DNA from: Campylobacter concisus
GTDB taxonomy: Bacteria > Campylobacterota > Campylobacteria > Campylobacterales > Campylobacteraceae
Assembly (NCBI RefSeq): GCF_003048375.1
Contig: NZ_CP021642.1
Span: 248,001-312,000, forward strand
Length of the DNA stretch: 64,000 nt
Reading direction: 5' to 3'
Part shown: positions 53,601 through 63,140 of the stretch, one piece after another
Numbering within the stretch: the stretch's first letter is position 1
How the letters are laid out: the number at the start of each line of letters is the position of its first letter
Made by a program: the position numbers and the translations under genes
Notes under the pieces: generated by a model
What the model was told of the DNA's origin: nothing
Database searches by the model: none
Seen by the model: the letters and a program-made list of their open reading frames with translations, nothing else

Positions 53601-53824
53601 ATTTCTACTACAAATAAATTTTATAAATTTAAAGTATATTTAACTATATTTTTAATAAATACTTAACATTCTTAATTAAACTTTTATATTTACTTTGCTT
53701 AACTTAGAAATATGCTAAATTTACATAGTTTAACTTTAGGGTGCTAAAATACCCTTAAATAGGCTGTTTGCGATATTTTAGAAATTCTAAATATGCAAAT
53801 TTTACATATTATTGAACCAAATTT

Positions 53825-53840
53825 CTCAAAAATTTTTGAG
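53825..53840. promoter_or_regulatory. perfect palindrome before the fdh operon
   Basis: CTCAAAAATTTTTGAG lies 15 bp before the start of the small Tat gene, overlapping the 5' edge of its ribosome-binding region. It could be an operator or an RNA stem controlling translation. The rest of 53601-53824 is AT-rich; I see no gene in it. Confidence 0.4.
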
Positions 53841-53855
53841 GCATAAGGAGAAAAA

Positions 53856-54062
53856 ATGCAAGGATCAAGAAGAGATTTTCTCAAAAAATCTCTAAAAGTC
53901 GGTGCTGCCAGCGGAGTACTCGCAGTCTCAGCCGTAGCAAAAGTGACTAGTGATGACTTGGCTCCTGATGACAATGGCGTTGTCGTAGGCAAGTCTAACA
54001 AAAAAGAGGTGCTTTATAAAAAAAGCAAAAATTGGGAAACCTACTATAAAATCGCATACTAA
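53856..54062 (+). CDS. small Tat-signal protein of the formate dehydrogenase operon
   Basis: 68-residue protein with a twin-arginine motif (SRRDFLKKS, residues 4-12) and a hydrophobic stretch, then a short charged C-terminus. Small Tat proteins of this kind regularly precede fdhA in Campylobacterota. It has no cysteines or metal motif. AAGGAG fixes the ATG, and fdhA follows 11 bp later. Confidence 0.82.
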   Translation: MQGSRRDFLKKSLKVGAASGVLAVSAVAKVTSDDLAPDDNGVVVGKSNKKEVLYKKSKNWETYYKIAY

Positions 54063-54073
54063 GGGAGAAAACC

Positions 54074-57049
54074 ATGAGTGATGCACGTATAGGAAGACGT
54101 TCATTTTTAAAGCTAGCCGCACTAGGTGCTGGCACCACAATGGCTTTTGGACAAAATGATACGATAAGACACGCTAGCGCAGAGGAGATAAAAGATCCTT
54201 TCCCTGGCTCAAAAAAGGTTAGAACTATTTGTTCTATATGCTCAGCAGGCTGTGGTATCGAGGCTGAGGTACAAGATGGTGTTTGGGTTCGCCAAGATAT
54301 GGCGATGTTTCACCCGATATCTCAAGGCTCACACTGCTCAAAAGGTATCGATCAGATCGACCTTACACACAGCAAACAACGCATCAAATATCCTATGAAA
54401 AAGGTTGATGGCAAATGGCAGAGAATTTCATGGGATCAAGCTGTAAATGAGATCGGCGATAAGATGCTTCAGATCCGCAAAGAAGATGGTCCTGATAGCG
54501 TTATATTCTTAGGATCTGCGAAATTTAACAACGAGCAGGCATATTACTTTAGAAAATTTGCTGCGTTTTGGGGTACAAACAGCAACGACCACGTAGCAAG
54601 AATTTGACATAGCGCAACAGTCGCCGGTGTGGCGAATACTTGGGGTTATGGCGCGATGACAAACCACTTTGGAGATATGGCTGCAAATTCAAAATGTATA
54701 TTTATAATAGGTGCAAATCCAGCTGTGGCAAACCCAGTTGGCGGCATGAAGCACACTTTGCAAGCAAAAGATAGAAACAACGCAAAGGTGATCGTAGCTG
54801 ATCCAAATTTTACAAAATCAGCTGCACACGCTGACCTTTATCTAAGACAAAGATCAGGTACCGATATAGCACTTGTTTATGGCCTTATCCACATCATCTT
54901 AAAAAATGGCTGGGAAGATAAAGAATTTATAAAAAATAGAACTTACGGCATCGACGAGATAGCAAAAGAGGCTGAGCACTGGACACCAGAGGTCACATCT
55001 GACGTTACAGGCGTGCCAGTTGATAAGCTGATAGAGGCTGCAAATATCCTAGCTCATACAAAACCAGGCACTGTGGTCTGGGCACTTGGTATCACTCAGC
55101 ACTCAGTTGGTAGCTCAAATACGAGAATTTTACCTATCTTGCAACTAATCCTAGGCAACATGGGCAAACCAGGCGGCGGCTGTAACATCATCCGTGGTCA
55201 CGACAACGTTCAAGGCTCAACCGACATGTGTAACCTCTCAGATAGCTTGCCGATGTATTACGGACTAACTGACGCGGCTTGGAAGTACTACTGCCAAGGC
55301 TGGGGTGTTGATTATGACGAGTTTGTAAAACGCTTTGCAGTCTCAACCAAAGAGCCAAAACAAGGCGGCACGCCAGTTAAAAACACTGTTTTTGAAGAGT
55401 ATTATTACCACGATCCTAAAAATCCAGAGGATAGAAACTGGAGAAATGAAAAAGGCTGGTCGCTTTCAAAATGGTGGCAAGGCGTCTTAAAAGAGGAAAA
55501 TACCTTTAGCAGTGGCGCGTTAAGAGTTCTTTGGGTTCAAGGAACTGGCCTTACATCTATGGCGCATCTAGCTAAAATTCAAGAAGCAGCTTCAAAACTA
55601 GATATGATCGTAGTTGCTGAGCCATTTGTAAATGAAATTTCTATCCTTTCAGATAGAAAAGATGGCGTTTATATCTTGCCAGTGGCAACTGCCTTTGAAA
55701 ACGAAGGTCACCTAAACGCTACAAACCGCTCAGGTCAGTGGAGAACAAAAGTCGTTGATCCACTTTATGAGAGCAAGGGCGATCACGAAGTAATGTTTGC
55801 ATTTGCTAAGAAATTTGGCTTTTACGATGAATATGTAAAAGGCATGAAGATGGCTGTTGTAGATAGAGAGCTAAAACAAGTAAAAGATGACTTTGTATGG
55901 CCAGATGATGCGACAAATGAGATAGCAAGGGTTGGAAATTCTATCGGTTATGGTGGCAGAACTGCTGAGATGTTTAGACGTCACCAAGCAAACTGGGATA
56001 AATTTGACCCAGATACGCTAATAGGTCTTGGCGGCGAGGTAAAAGGTGAGTACTACGGCAAGCCATGGCCAGCATGGGATGAAAAACACCCTGGCACACC
56101 GATACTTTATGATATGAGCAAGCCTTACGCAGAGGGCGGCTCTGGCTTTAGAAACCGCTTTGGCTTAGAGCATAACGGCGTTAGTCAGCTAGCTAGCGAA
56201 GAGGCAACTTTAGTTGGCTCAGCCATAAAAGGTGGCTACCCACAAATCACAAAAGATAATATAGAAAAAGTCCTAGGCATCACTCTAACAGAAGAAGAAA
56301 AAGCTAAGATAGGACCTAGCTGGAGCATGGACTACAGCGGTATCATCTTAGAAAAATGCCGTGAAAAAGGCGTAGTGCCGTATGGTAACGCAAGGGCTAG
56401 AGCTATCGTTTGGGAATTTCTTGATCCTATCCCAAAACATAGAGAGCCTATCCACTCACCACGCTGGGATCTTGTCCAAAAGTATCCGACATTTGATGAT
56501 CAAGCTAGAAATTTTCGTGTTTCTACTAAATTTAAGTCAGAGCAACAAGCAAAAGACTGGTCAAAAGAATTCCCTATCGTATTTAGCACGCAACGCGTCG
56601 TAAATTTAAGTGGTGCGGGAATGATCGAAAGAACAAGTAAATATCTCTCAGCCATCACACCTGAGATGTTTGCTAACGTTCACCCTGAGCTTGCTTTAAA
56701 ATACGGCATAAAAGATCGCGATATGATGTGGATCCACAGCCCACAAGGCACGAAGATCAAAGTAAGATGCTACCACAGCTATATGGTAACTCCAGATAGA
56801 ATTTGTATGCCTTATAACTTCGCTGGCGTTATGCAAGGTGTCGATCTCTCAGCTCGCTACCCAGAGGGCACTAAGCCTTATGTTATCGGCGAGAGCTTTA
56901 ACACAGTTACCAACTACGGATTTGACCCTGTTACTCAAATTTCAGAATTTAACGCAGGTCTTTGCCGCATAGAAAAAGCTGAGGAGAATACCTTTAAAAC
57001 ATCGTTTTATCACGAGTATGGCGAGAGAGACGCCCTAGGTAAAGAGTAA
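54074..57049 (+). CDS. fdhA: formate dehydrogenase alpha subunit, selenocysteine-containing
   Basis: Molybdopterin enzyme that oxidises formate, 991 aa when the in-frame TGA at 54605-54607 is read as selenocysteine (residue 178, context ARI-U-HSATVAGVANTWGYG, the formate dehydrogenase site). Tat signal GRRSFLKLAALGAG (7-20) sends it to the periplasm. The N-terminal [4Fe-4S] cysteines are C53, C56, C60, C88. The frame is open on both sides of the TGA and matches the family before and after it. A SECIS-like hairpin follows, and SelA and SelB are encoded upstream. Confidence 0.96.
54605..54635 (+). other. selenocysteine UGA and SECIS-like hairpin in fdhA
   Basis: The UGA (54605-54607) is followed by TCGCC-ggtgt-GGCGA at 54621-54635, a 5-bp stem with a G-starting loop about 18 nt past the UGA, the expected distance for a bacterial SECIS. 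Flanking bases pair poorly, so the stem is short. Confidence 0.75.
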
Positions 57050-57059
57050 GGAGAGAAAA

Positions 57060-57620
57060 ATGGCAAGAATGAAATTTTTTGTAGATACTAATAGATGTAT
57101 CAGCTGCTTTGGATGTCAAGTCGCCTGCTCTTCTGCTCACGAGCTTCCAGTGGGAATTTATAGAAGAAAGGTTATCACGCTTCACGATGGCATAGAGGGT
57201 AAAGAGGTCTCAACTACTATCGCGTGCCAGCACTGCACCGACGCACCTTGCGAGCAAGTTTGTCCGGTTGATTGCTTCTACATTAGAGCCGATGGTATCG
57301 TGCTTCATGATAAACATAAGTGCATAGGCTGTGGATACTGCTTATATGCTTGTCCATTTGGTGCGCCACAGTTCCCTAGAGACGGGGCATTTGGCGTAAA
57401 AGGCGTAATGGATAAATGCACTATGTGCGCAGGCGGTCCAGAGCCAACTAACTCACACGAGGAGAGAGAGCTTTACGGTCAAAACAGAATGGCTGAGGGG
57501 AAAGTGCCTATGTGTGCGGCTATCTGTTCTACAAACGCGCTTTTAGTTGGCGACGCTGCTGAGGTTTCAAATGTATATCGCAAACGCGTTATGCTAAGAA
57601 ATACAGGATTAAACGTATAA
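57060..57620 (+). CDS. fdhB: formate dehydrogenase iron-sulfur beta subunit
   Basis: 186-residue ferredoxin subunit that takes electrons from FdhA. Cysteine groups CISCFGCQVACS, CQHCTDAPCEQVCP, CIGCGYCLYACP and CTMCAG with CAAICS give four [4Fe-4S] sites. No membrane segment. It starts 10 bp after fdhA. A cytochrome b subunit (fdhC) does not follow; a terminator does. Confidence 0.95.
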   Translation: MARMKFFVDTNRCISCFGCQVACSSAHELPVGIYRRKVITLHDGIEGKEVSTTIACQHCTDAPCEQVCPVDCFYIRADGIVLHDKHKCIGCGYCLYACPFGAPQFPRDGAFGVKGVMDKCTMCAGGPEPTNSHEERELYGQNRMAEGKVPMCAAICSTNALLVGDAAEVSNVYRKRVMLRNTGLNV

Positions 57621-57624
57621 CACT

Positions 57625-57646
57625 AAGGAGGGCGCTTGCTCTCCTT
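57625..57646 (+). terminator. terminator after fdhB
   Basis: A 9-bp stem (57625-57633 with 57638-57646, one G-U pair), 4-nt loop and a T tract. The remaining gap to 57934 is AT-rich and holds the iron-operon promoter; I see no gene in it. Confidence 0.8.
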
Positions 57647-57856
57647 TTAAATTTATAAAATTTAAATTATTTTTATGATTTTTATAATCTAAAATTTCAT
57701 CAATAATTTTTCTTATCTATTAAAATTATCAAAAATATATAACTTTTTTATCTCAATATGAAATTTTACTCTAACCCTCTAAAGCCCTAAATTTACGTAA
57801 AGTTGATTATTAGATTGTAAAAAATATTATTTATGCTTTCAATTTACATTCTTTTA

Positions 57857-57871
57857 TGATAATCGTTTTTA
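57857..57871. promoter_or_regulatory. candidate Fur box and promoter of the iron operon
   Basis: TGATAAT-C-GTTTTTA resembles the 7-1-7 Fur site, with a perfect left half and a weaker right half. A -10-like TATATT lies at 57911-57916 and the FTR1 ATG at 57935. Iron-dependent repression is inferred from site, position and gene content. Confidence 0.45.
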
Positions 57872-57934
57872 TTTTAATCAAAGTAAAGGCTTGCTAATAT
57901 TCGGGCAAAATATATTTTACAGGTGGTTTAACTA

Positions 57935-59878
57935 ATGAATAAATTTTTTAAATTTATGCTTATCATGCTACTGCCTATCTGGCTTGTAGCAAAAAATGAC
58001 GACTACACACAAGTCGCAGCTCAGATAAAAGAGTCATTACAAAAAGTAATAACAGAGTATAGAGCTGGCAACGTCGAGCAAGCAGTTAGCGATACTCAAA
58101 ATGCTTATTTTGGCCTATTTGAAGATGTCGAAGCTGGCATCAGAATAAATTTAGGTCAGAAAAAAGCTTACTCTATGGAGAAGCAGTTTGGCGAGATCAG
58201 AAAGGCGATAAAAGCTGGCGAAGCACCAGATGACGTGCAAAAAAGAATAGATCAGATAAATAGCGAAATCGCTGAAGTTTTGCCAGTTATTTTAAATGGT
58301 CATAAGCTTGTTGGTGAGTATTCAGACACTCCAGCACAAGCTGCTACAAGTGGCTATGACACTTCTAAATTTATCCCTGAGTGGAAGGTGGCATTTGAAA
58401 ATTTATCAGCTACTTTGGATAAAGCCATAGCAAGCTATGAGGGCGATAAACAAGATGATGCTAAAAATTCTATCCAAGATGCTAAATTTAATGATTATAG
58501 AAATACTCAACTTGAAATCGCCGTTCGTCAATATATAGAAAATGGCAAAAGCATAGATGCTGACATCCAAAGAAAGATGGGTGAAGCGATCAGTGGCATC
58601 GCTAACGGCATAACAAAAGATGATTTTAAAACAAAGCTAGAAGAGATCAAAAAACTAGCTTATGATGCCGTTTCAAAACTCCCAGCTGAGACAGTAAAAC
58701 TAGCAAAAGTTGATATGAGTAGTGCAGCATCTAGCGATAGCAGCGAAGATAGTGGCACAGACTACACTCAAACTGTTAAAAACATAAATGACAAAATTCA
58801 AGCAGCCATCGCGCTTTACAAAGGTGGCAATAGCGCTAAAGCTATGGGCGATATCCAAGACATCTACTTTGATGAGTTTGAAGGTAGCGGCATGGAGAAC
58901 AAAGTAGGTGCGATAGATGTAAATTTAAAAACAGCTATCGAAGCTACATTTGGTAACCTTGTGGCCCTTATGAAATCAGGTGCAGACGAAAAAACACTTG
59001 AAGAGAGTGCAAGCAAGATGTCATCTCAGCTAGCAGCTGCACTTGAGAAAACTAGCGGTTCAAGCTCACCTTGGACGCTATTTATCTGGGCTCTAACTAT
59101 CATCTTAAGAGAGGGTTTTGAGGCTCTTATAATCGTTGCAGCCGTCGTTGCATATCTTGTAAAAACTGGCAATGCAAAATCTATGGGTAAGGTCGTATAT
59201 AGCTCAGTTGGCGTGGCTGTCATCTTAAGCTTTGTCATGGCTTGGATAATGAACATCATCTTTGGCGAGGCAGCAGGTCAAAAAAGAGAGCTTATGGAAG
59301 GCATCACGATGCTTGTTGCTGTGGGACTTCTATTTTATGTTGGCTTCTGGCTTCTTTCAAATGCTGGCGCTAAAAAATGGAACGACTATATCAAATCTCA
59401 CGTATCTGAGTCTATCTCAAGTGGCTCAAGCACAGCGCTTTGGTGGACTGTATTTTTAGCGGTATTTAGAGAGGGCGCTGAGACAGTGCTATTTTATCAA
59501 GCGCTTATCTTTGATGCAAAAGACTCAGCTGGCTACTTAATGATCGCAGCTGGCTTTGTTGTAGGTCTTATCGTTCTTTTGATAGTCTATTTCTTATTTA
59601 AAATTTTCGCTATTAAAATTCCTATTAAGCCATTTTTTATATTTACATCAGCTATCATCTTTTACATGTCGATCGTCTTTGTTGGCAAGGGCGTTGGCGA
59701 GCTAGTTGAGGGCAAAATTTTCATCCCAACTATCATAAAAGGACTAAATTTTCCTGACTGGATGAGAGACTGGCTAGGACTTATGCCATATTACGAGAGT
59801 TTAATACCTCAAATCATTATGGTGCTTGCCCTAATTATAGGCATCGTTATCATGAAATCAAAACAAAATAAAAACTAA
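57935..59878 (+). CDS. FTR1-family iron permease with exported N-terminal domain
   Basis: 647-residue iron uptake permease. Signal peptide (about 1-18), a periplasmic helical part up to about residue 380 that contains two related segments (AQIKESLQKVITEYRAGNVEQA and VKNINDKIQAAIALYKGGNSAKA), then seven helices with the two iron motifs REGFEALIIV and REGAETVLFY. The layout matches the FetM/Cj1658 type, with the first gene of an operon that continues with P19. Strong GGTGG-type ribosome site is weak; the ATG fits the signal peptide. Confidence 0.92.
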   Translation: MNKFFKFMLIMLLPIWLVAKNDDYTQVAAQIKESLQKVITEYRAGNVEQAVSDTQNAYFGLFEDVEAGIRINLGQKKAYSMEKQFGEIRKAIKAGEAPDDVQKRIDQINSEIAEVLPVILNGHKLVGEYSDTPAQAATSGYDTSKFIPEWKVAFENLSATLDKAIASYEGDKQDDAKNSIQDAKFNDYRNTQLEIAVRQYIENGKSIDADIQRKMGEAISGIANGITKDDFKTKLEEIKKLAYDAVSKLPAETVKLAKVDMSSAASSDSSEDSGTDYTQTVKNINDKIQAAIALYKGGNSAKAMGDIQDIYFDEFEGSGMENKVGAIDVNLKTAIEATFGNLVALMKSGADEKTLEESASKMSSQLAAALEKTSGSSSPWTLFIWALTIILREGFEALIIVAAVVAYLVKTGNAKSMGKVVYSSVGVAVILSFVMAWIMNIIFGEAAGQKRELMEGITMLVAVGLLFYVGFWLLSNAGAKKWNDYIKSHVSESISSGSSTALWWTVFLAVFREGAETVLFYQALIFDAKDSAGYLMIAAGFVVGLIVLLIVYFLFKIFAIKIPIKPFFIFTSAIIFYMSIVFVGKGVGELVEGKIFIPTIIKGLNFPDWMRDWLGLMPYYESLIPQIIMVLALIIGIVIMKSKQNKN

Positions 59879-59898
59879 TCTTATTAAAAGGAGAGGAA

Positions 59899-60420
59899 AT
59901 GAATAAAATTCTTAGTTCAGCTCTAGCACTTAGCCTAGCAGCTGGTTTTGCACTTGCTGGAGAGCACCCAATCGGCGAGCCTGTAGAGGCTAATGGTATG
60001 GAGATAGCTGCTGTTTATCTTGAGCCAATCGACATGGAGCCAAAAGGCGTTGATCTAGCTCCAAGCTTAGCTGATCTTCACTTAGAGGCTGACATCCACG
60101 CTATAAAAGGCAACAAAAACGGCTTTGGCGAAGGCGAGTGGATCCCATATCTAAAGATCAACTATGAGCTAAAAAACCTTGATAATGGTAAAACTAAAAA
60201 AGGTACATTTATGCCAATGGTTGCAAGCGATGGCCCACACTACGGCGCTAACGTAAAAATGGATACAGGTGTTGGTAACTATGAGCTTAAATTCCACATC
60301 GACAATCCAGAAAAACAAGGCTTTGGTCGCCACGCTGATAAAGAGACTGGTGTTGGTAAATGGTTTGAGCCTTTCACAACAACTTATAAATTTCAATGGA
60401 CAGGTGGTCCTGTTAAATAA
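59899..60420 (+). CDS. p19: periplasmic P19-like iron-transport protein
   Basis: 173-residue exported protein, signal peptide 1-20 (ending ALAGEHP). Belongs to the P19/Tpd/FetP family, which binds copper and helps FTR1 deliver iron. Likely metal-ligand residues include the Met in EPIDMEPKG and His residues in ADLHLEADIH, plus SDGPHYGANVKMDTGVGNY. AGGAG precedes the ATG; terminator with T5 follows the stop. Confidence 0.94.
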   Translation: MNKILSSALALSLAAGFALAGEHPIGEPVEANGMEIAAVYLEPIDMEPKGVDLAPSLADLHLEADIHAIKGNKNGFGEGEWIPYLKINYELKNLDNGKTKKGTFMPMVASDGPHYGANVKMDTGVGNYELKFHIDNPEKQGFGRHADKETGVGKWFEPFTTTYKFQWTGGPVK

Positions 60421-60427
60421 TCGCTTT

Positions 60428-60448
60428 GGGGCGTTCTCGCCCCTTTTT
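60428..60448 (+). terminator. terminator after p19
   Basis: GGGGCG-ttct-CGCCCC followed by five T. Strong and short; transcription of the downstream genes may depend on partial read-through or another promoter. Confidence 0.8.
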
Positions 60449-60471
60449 AAAAATTCTCATAGGGTTTTGTT

Positions 60472-61851
60472 ATGTCAATATACTTCTATCAGGTCTTTTT
60501 AGCCCTCCTTGGATTTACGCTTTTTGCTGCCTTAAATAACAATGGCAAAAGTTTAAAAACGATCTTTTTACCGTCATTTCTTGGCGTTGTTGCTGGTGTG
60601 CTTATCTTTAAAGCTGCTCGTCATGCGCTTGTTGATGACCAGTTTAAAATTTTCATAGATTCTGTGACACTGGTTTTTCTACTAATTAGCATTTTATGGA
60701 TATTTTTCGAGCTTAAGATAGCAAAAATCGTAACGTTTTTTATTTTAGGCATCGGCTTTGGCTTTGGCTATAGCTCAAGTAGCGCTTTGTTCCCGTTATT
60801 TGGCGGCGAGCTGCTTGACACGCTTTCAGTCATAAGCTTCTTTTTGATGATCTTTGCGATGATCTTGATACTATTTTTATTTTTCTTCATTTCAAATTTA
60901 AAAGCAAGCATCCCATCATCAATAGCTAAAATTTTAGCTCTTATCACATTAGTATTTTTACTAGTTGATAGAAGCTCACAAACTGCACTTGAGCTTTTAC
61001 GTGCAGGCGCTTTAAAGATAAGTAGCGAGCTAAATTCTCAAATTTTATCTATCAGCGCAAAAGGCATCTACGTCACAGAATTTAGTGCCTATTTTTACAT
61101 AGCAGTGATCCTTCTTTTATGCATCATCGCGCTTTGCTTTGTGCCAAAGAGTATCGATAAGAGCACGTTTGGCTCTATCAAATACCGCTTTACAAAAGCC
61201 ATTAGAGAAAATGTCTTTGACAATGCAAAATTTGCATTTTGTAGCGTTTTAATAGCGCTTGGCTTCTCTCTTTATTATGACCTTTACGCATCTCGCCCAC
61301 CTCAAATTTCAGAGCCAGTCTTGGTTGAGCCAGTGGGAGATAAATTTATATTTGATGTTGATATGTTAAAAGATAATGAACTTCACAGATTTGCCTACAT
61401 CACAGATGAGGGCAAACAGATAAGATTTTTCTTGCTAAACCGCTTTAGCGACCGCGTCTCGCCTGTCATCGTCTTTGACTCGTGCATGATATGCGGCGAT
61501 ATGGGCTATATAAAAAGAGGAAATGATCTTATTTGTATCTCTTGTAATGTTAGAATTTTCTTACCGTCAGTTGGTAAAGAGGGCGGTTGTAACCCAATCC
61601 CTATGGCATTTACCTTCGATGGTAAAAATATCATAGTTGATTATAAAACGATCGTCGCAGGGGCAAACTACTTTAGTAAGGTCGTCGAAAAGATGGTGCT
61701 TGACCCAGTAAGCCACAAAAAGGTGAGCAATCTTGATTCAAGATCATATTTATACTACGGACGCACATATTTCTTTGAGAGCAACGAAACTCAGGCGAAA
61801 TTTGAAGCAAATCCAGAAAAATATGTAGAAACAAATGGAACGTTAAAATGA
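60472..61851 (+). CDS. DUF2318 membrane protein with YHS-like C-terminus
   Basis: 459-residue protein. About eight helices in residues 1-260, then a DUF2318-type domain with cysteine pairs (FDSCMICGDMGYIKRG, LICISCNVRIF, GGCNPIP) that probably bind a metal or cluster, and a final YHS-like segment (VLDPVSHKKVSNLDSRSYLYYGRTYFFES ... FEANPEKY). In that segment the usual Cys of DPVCGM and the later FCS...C are replaced by other residues. Member of the iron-uptake operon next to P19. Confidence 0.85.
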   Translation: MSIYFYQVFLALLGFTLFAALNNNGKSLKTIFLPSFLGVVAGVLIFKAARHALVDDQFKIFIDSVTLVFLLISILWIFFELKIAKIVTFFILGIGFGFGYSSSSALFPLFGGELLDTLSVISFFLMIFAMILILFLFFFISNLKASIPSSIAKILALITLVFLLVDRSSQTALELLRAGALKISSELNSQILSISAKGIYVTEFSAYFYIAVILLLCIIALCFVPKSIDKSTFGSIKYRFTKAIRENVFDNAKFAFCSVLIALGFSLYYDLYASRPPQISEPVLVEPVGDKFIFDVDMLKDNELHRFAYITDEGKQIRFFLLNRFSDRVSPVIVFDSCMICGDMGYIKRGNDLICISCNVRIFLPSVGKEGGCNPIPMAFTFDGKNIIVDYKTIVAGANYFSKVVEKMVLDPVSHKKVSNLDSRSYLYYGRTYFFESNETQAKFEANPEKYVETNGTLK

Positions 61852-63140
61852 AAAATATGCAACTAAGAATGATAAAAAGCTCGATCACTGGCTCAAAGGT
61901 GCAAAAGACGATGGCGTTTATCACCATCTTGCTAGCTGCTCTTTTGATAGCTTGCATGCTAAATATCACGCTAAAAATCGGCGATCAAGTGGCAAGCGAG
62001 CTTAGAGGATATGGCTCAAATATCGTCGTTTTACCACGCGGTGAGAGCCTAAGCATCGAGATCGAGGGTAAAAATTTCACCCCACTAAAATCACAAAATT
62101 TACTCCCAGAAGCTGATATCTACAAGATAAAAGAGATCTTTTGGAGAAATAACATCGTCGCTTTTGCTCCGTTTTTAGAGACAAAAGTTAAAGACGCTAA
62201 GGGCGATGAGCTTAGCTTTGAGGGGACATATTTTGATAAAAATATCGGACTAAAAGATGAGCCAGAATTTAGCACAGGCGTTAAGAGCTTGTATGGATTT
62301 TGGGGTGTTGAGGGCGCTTGGCCAAAAGATGAGAGCATGGATGAAATTTTAGTAGGAGATGAGCTTGCAAAGGCTAAAAATTTAAAAGTTGGCGACAAAT
62401 TTAGCCTTGTGGGCAAAAATGGCACAAAAGAGGTTAGCGTAGTTGGCATCTTAAAAGGGGCAAGTGATGAGGCACATAAGCTAATAGGCTCGCTCAAACT
62501 TGCTGGCGATCTCTCAGGGCATCCTGGCTCATACACAAAAGCCGAGGTCTCAGCCATGACGATCCCAGAAAATGACCTATCGCTAAAGGCTAGAAGAAAT
62601 TTAGACAACCTTGATAGCGCAGAGTATGACAAATGGTACTGCTCGGCCTACGCTGGATCGATCGCATTTCAGATAGAAGAAAATTTACCAAACGTTAGCG
62701 CAAAAGCCAGTCTTCAAGTAAGTGATGCTGAGAGTAATATCGTAAAGAAAATTCAAAGCCTAATGGGTATCGTTAGTATCATCGCTCTTGTGGTCTCAGC
62801 TATTGGCATAACGTCGCTAATGACAAGTGAAATTTACCGCCGTAAAAAAGAGATCGGTCTTTTAAAAGCCATAGGCGCAAGTAACTTTGAAATTTACGCC
62901 CTTTTTGCTAGCGAGAGCCTTGTGGTTGCCTTTTTTGCGGGCATCACGGGAGCATTTTTAGGATACGCGCTAAGCTACGTGATGTCTTACATCATCTTCT
63001 CTCACGGCATAGGCATAGCATGGATCGTGCTGCCAATTAGCGTGGCATTTGCCTTGCTCATATCAGTCGTTGGCTCGCTAATGCCAATGAGAAACGTCAT
63101 AAATTTACTACCTGCGGAGGTGCTATATGACCGCAAATAG
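61848..63140 (+). CDS. ABC transporter permease, FtsX/MacB type
   Basis: 430 aa. N-terminal helix (about 22-45), large extracytoplasmic domain to residue 300, then three helices, with the FtsX domain signature RRKKEIGLLKAIGASNFEIYALF near 320-342. Overlaps the DUF2318 gene (ATGA) and the next permease by 14 bp. In C. jejuni and in E. coli fet operons such permeases accompany FTR1 and P19; substrate unknown. Confidence 0.9.
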   Translation: MKNMQLRMIKSSITGSKVQKTMAFITILLAALLIACMLNITLKIGDQVASELRGYGSNIVVLPRGESLSIEIEGKNFTPLKSQNLLPEADIYKIKEIFWRNNIVAFAPFLETKVKDAKGDELSFEGTYFDKNIGLKDEPEFSTGVKSLYGFWGVEGAWPKDESMDEILVGDELAKAKNLKVGDKFSLVGKNGTKEVSVVGILKGASDEAHKLIGSLKLAGDLSGHPGSYTKAEVSAMTIPENDLSLKARRNLDNLDSAEYDKWYCSAYAGSIAFQIEENLPNVSAKASLQVSDAESNIVKKIQSLMGIVSIIALVVSAIGITSLMTSEIYRRKKEIGLLKAIGASNFEIYALFASESLVVAFFAGITGAFLGYALSYVMSYIIFSHGIGIAWIVLPISVAFALLISVVGSLMPMRNVINLLPAEVLYDRK

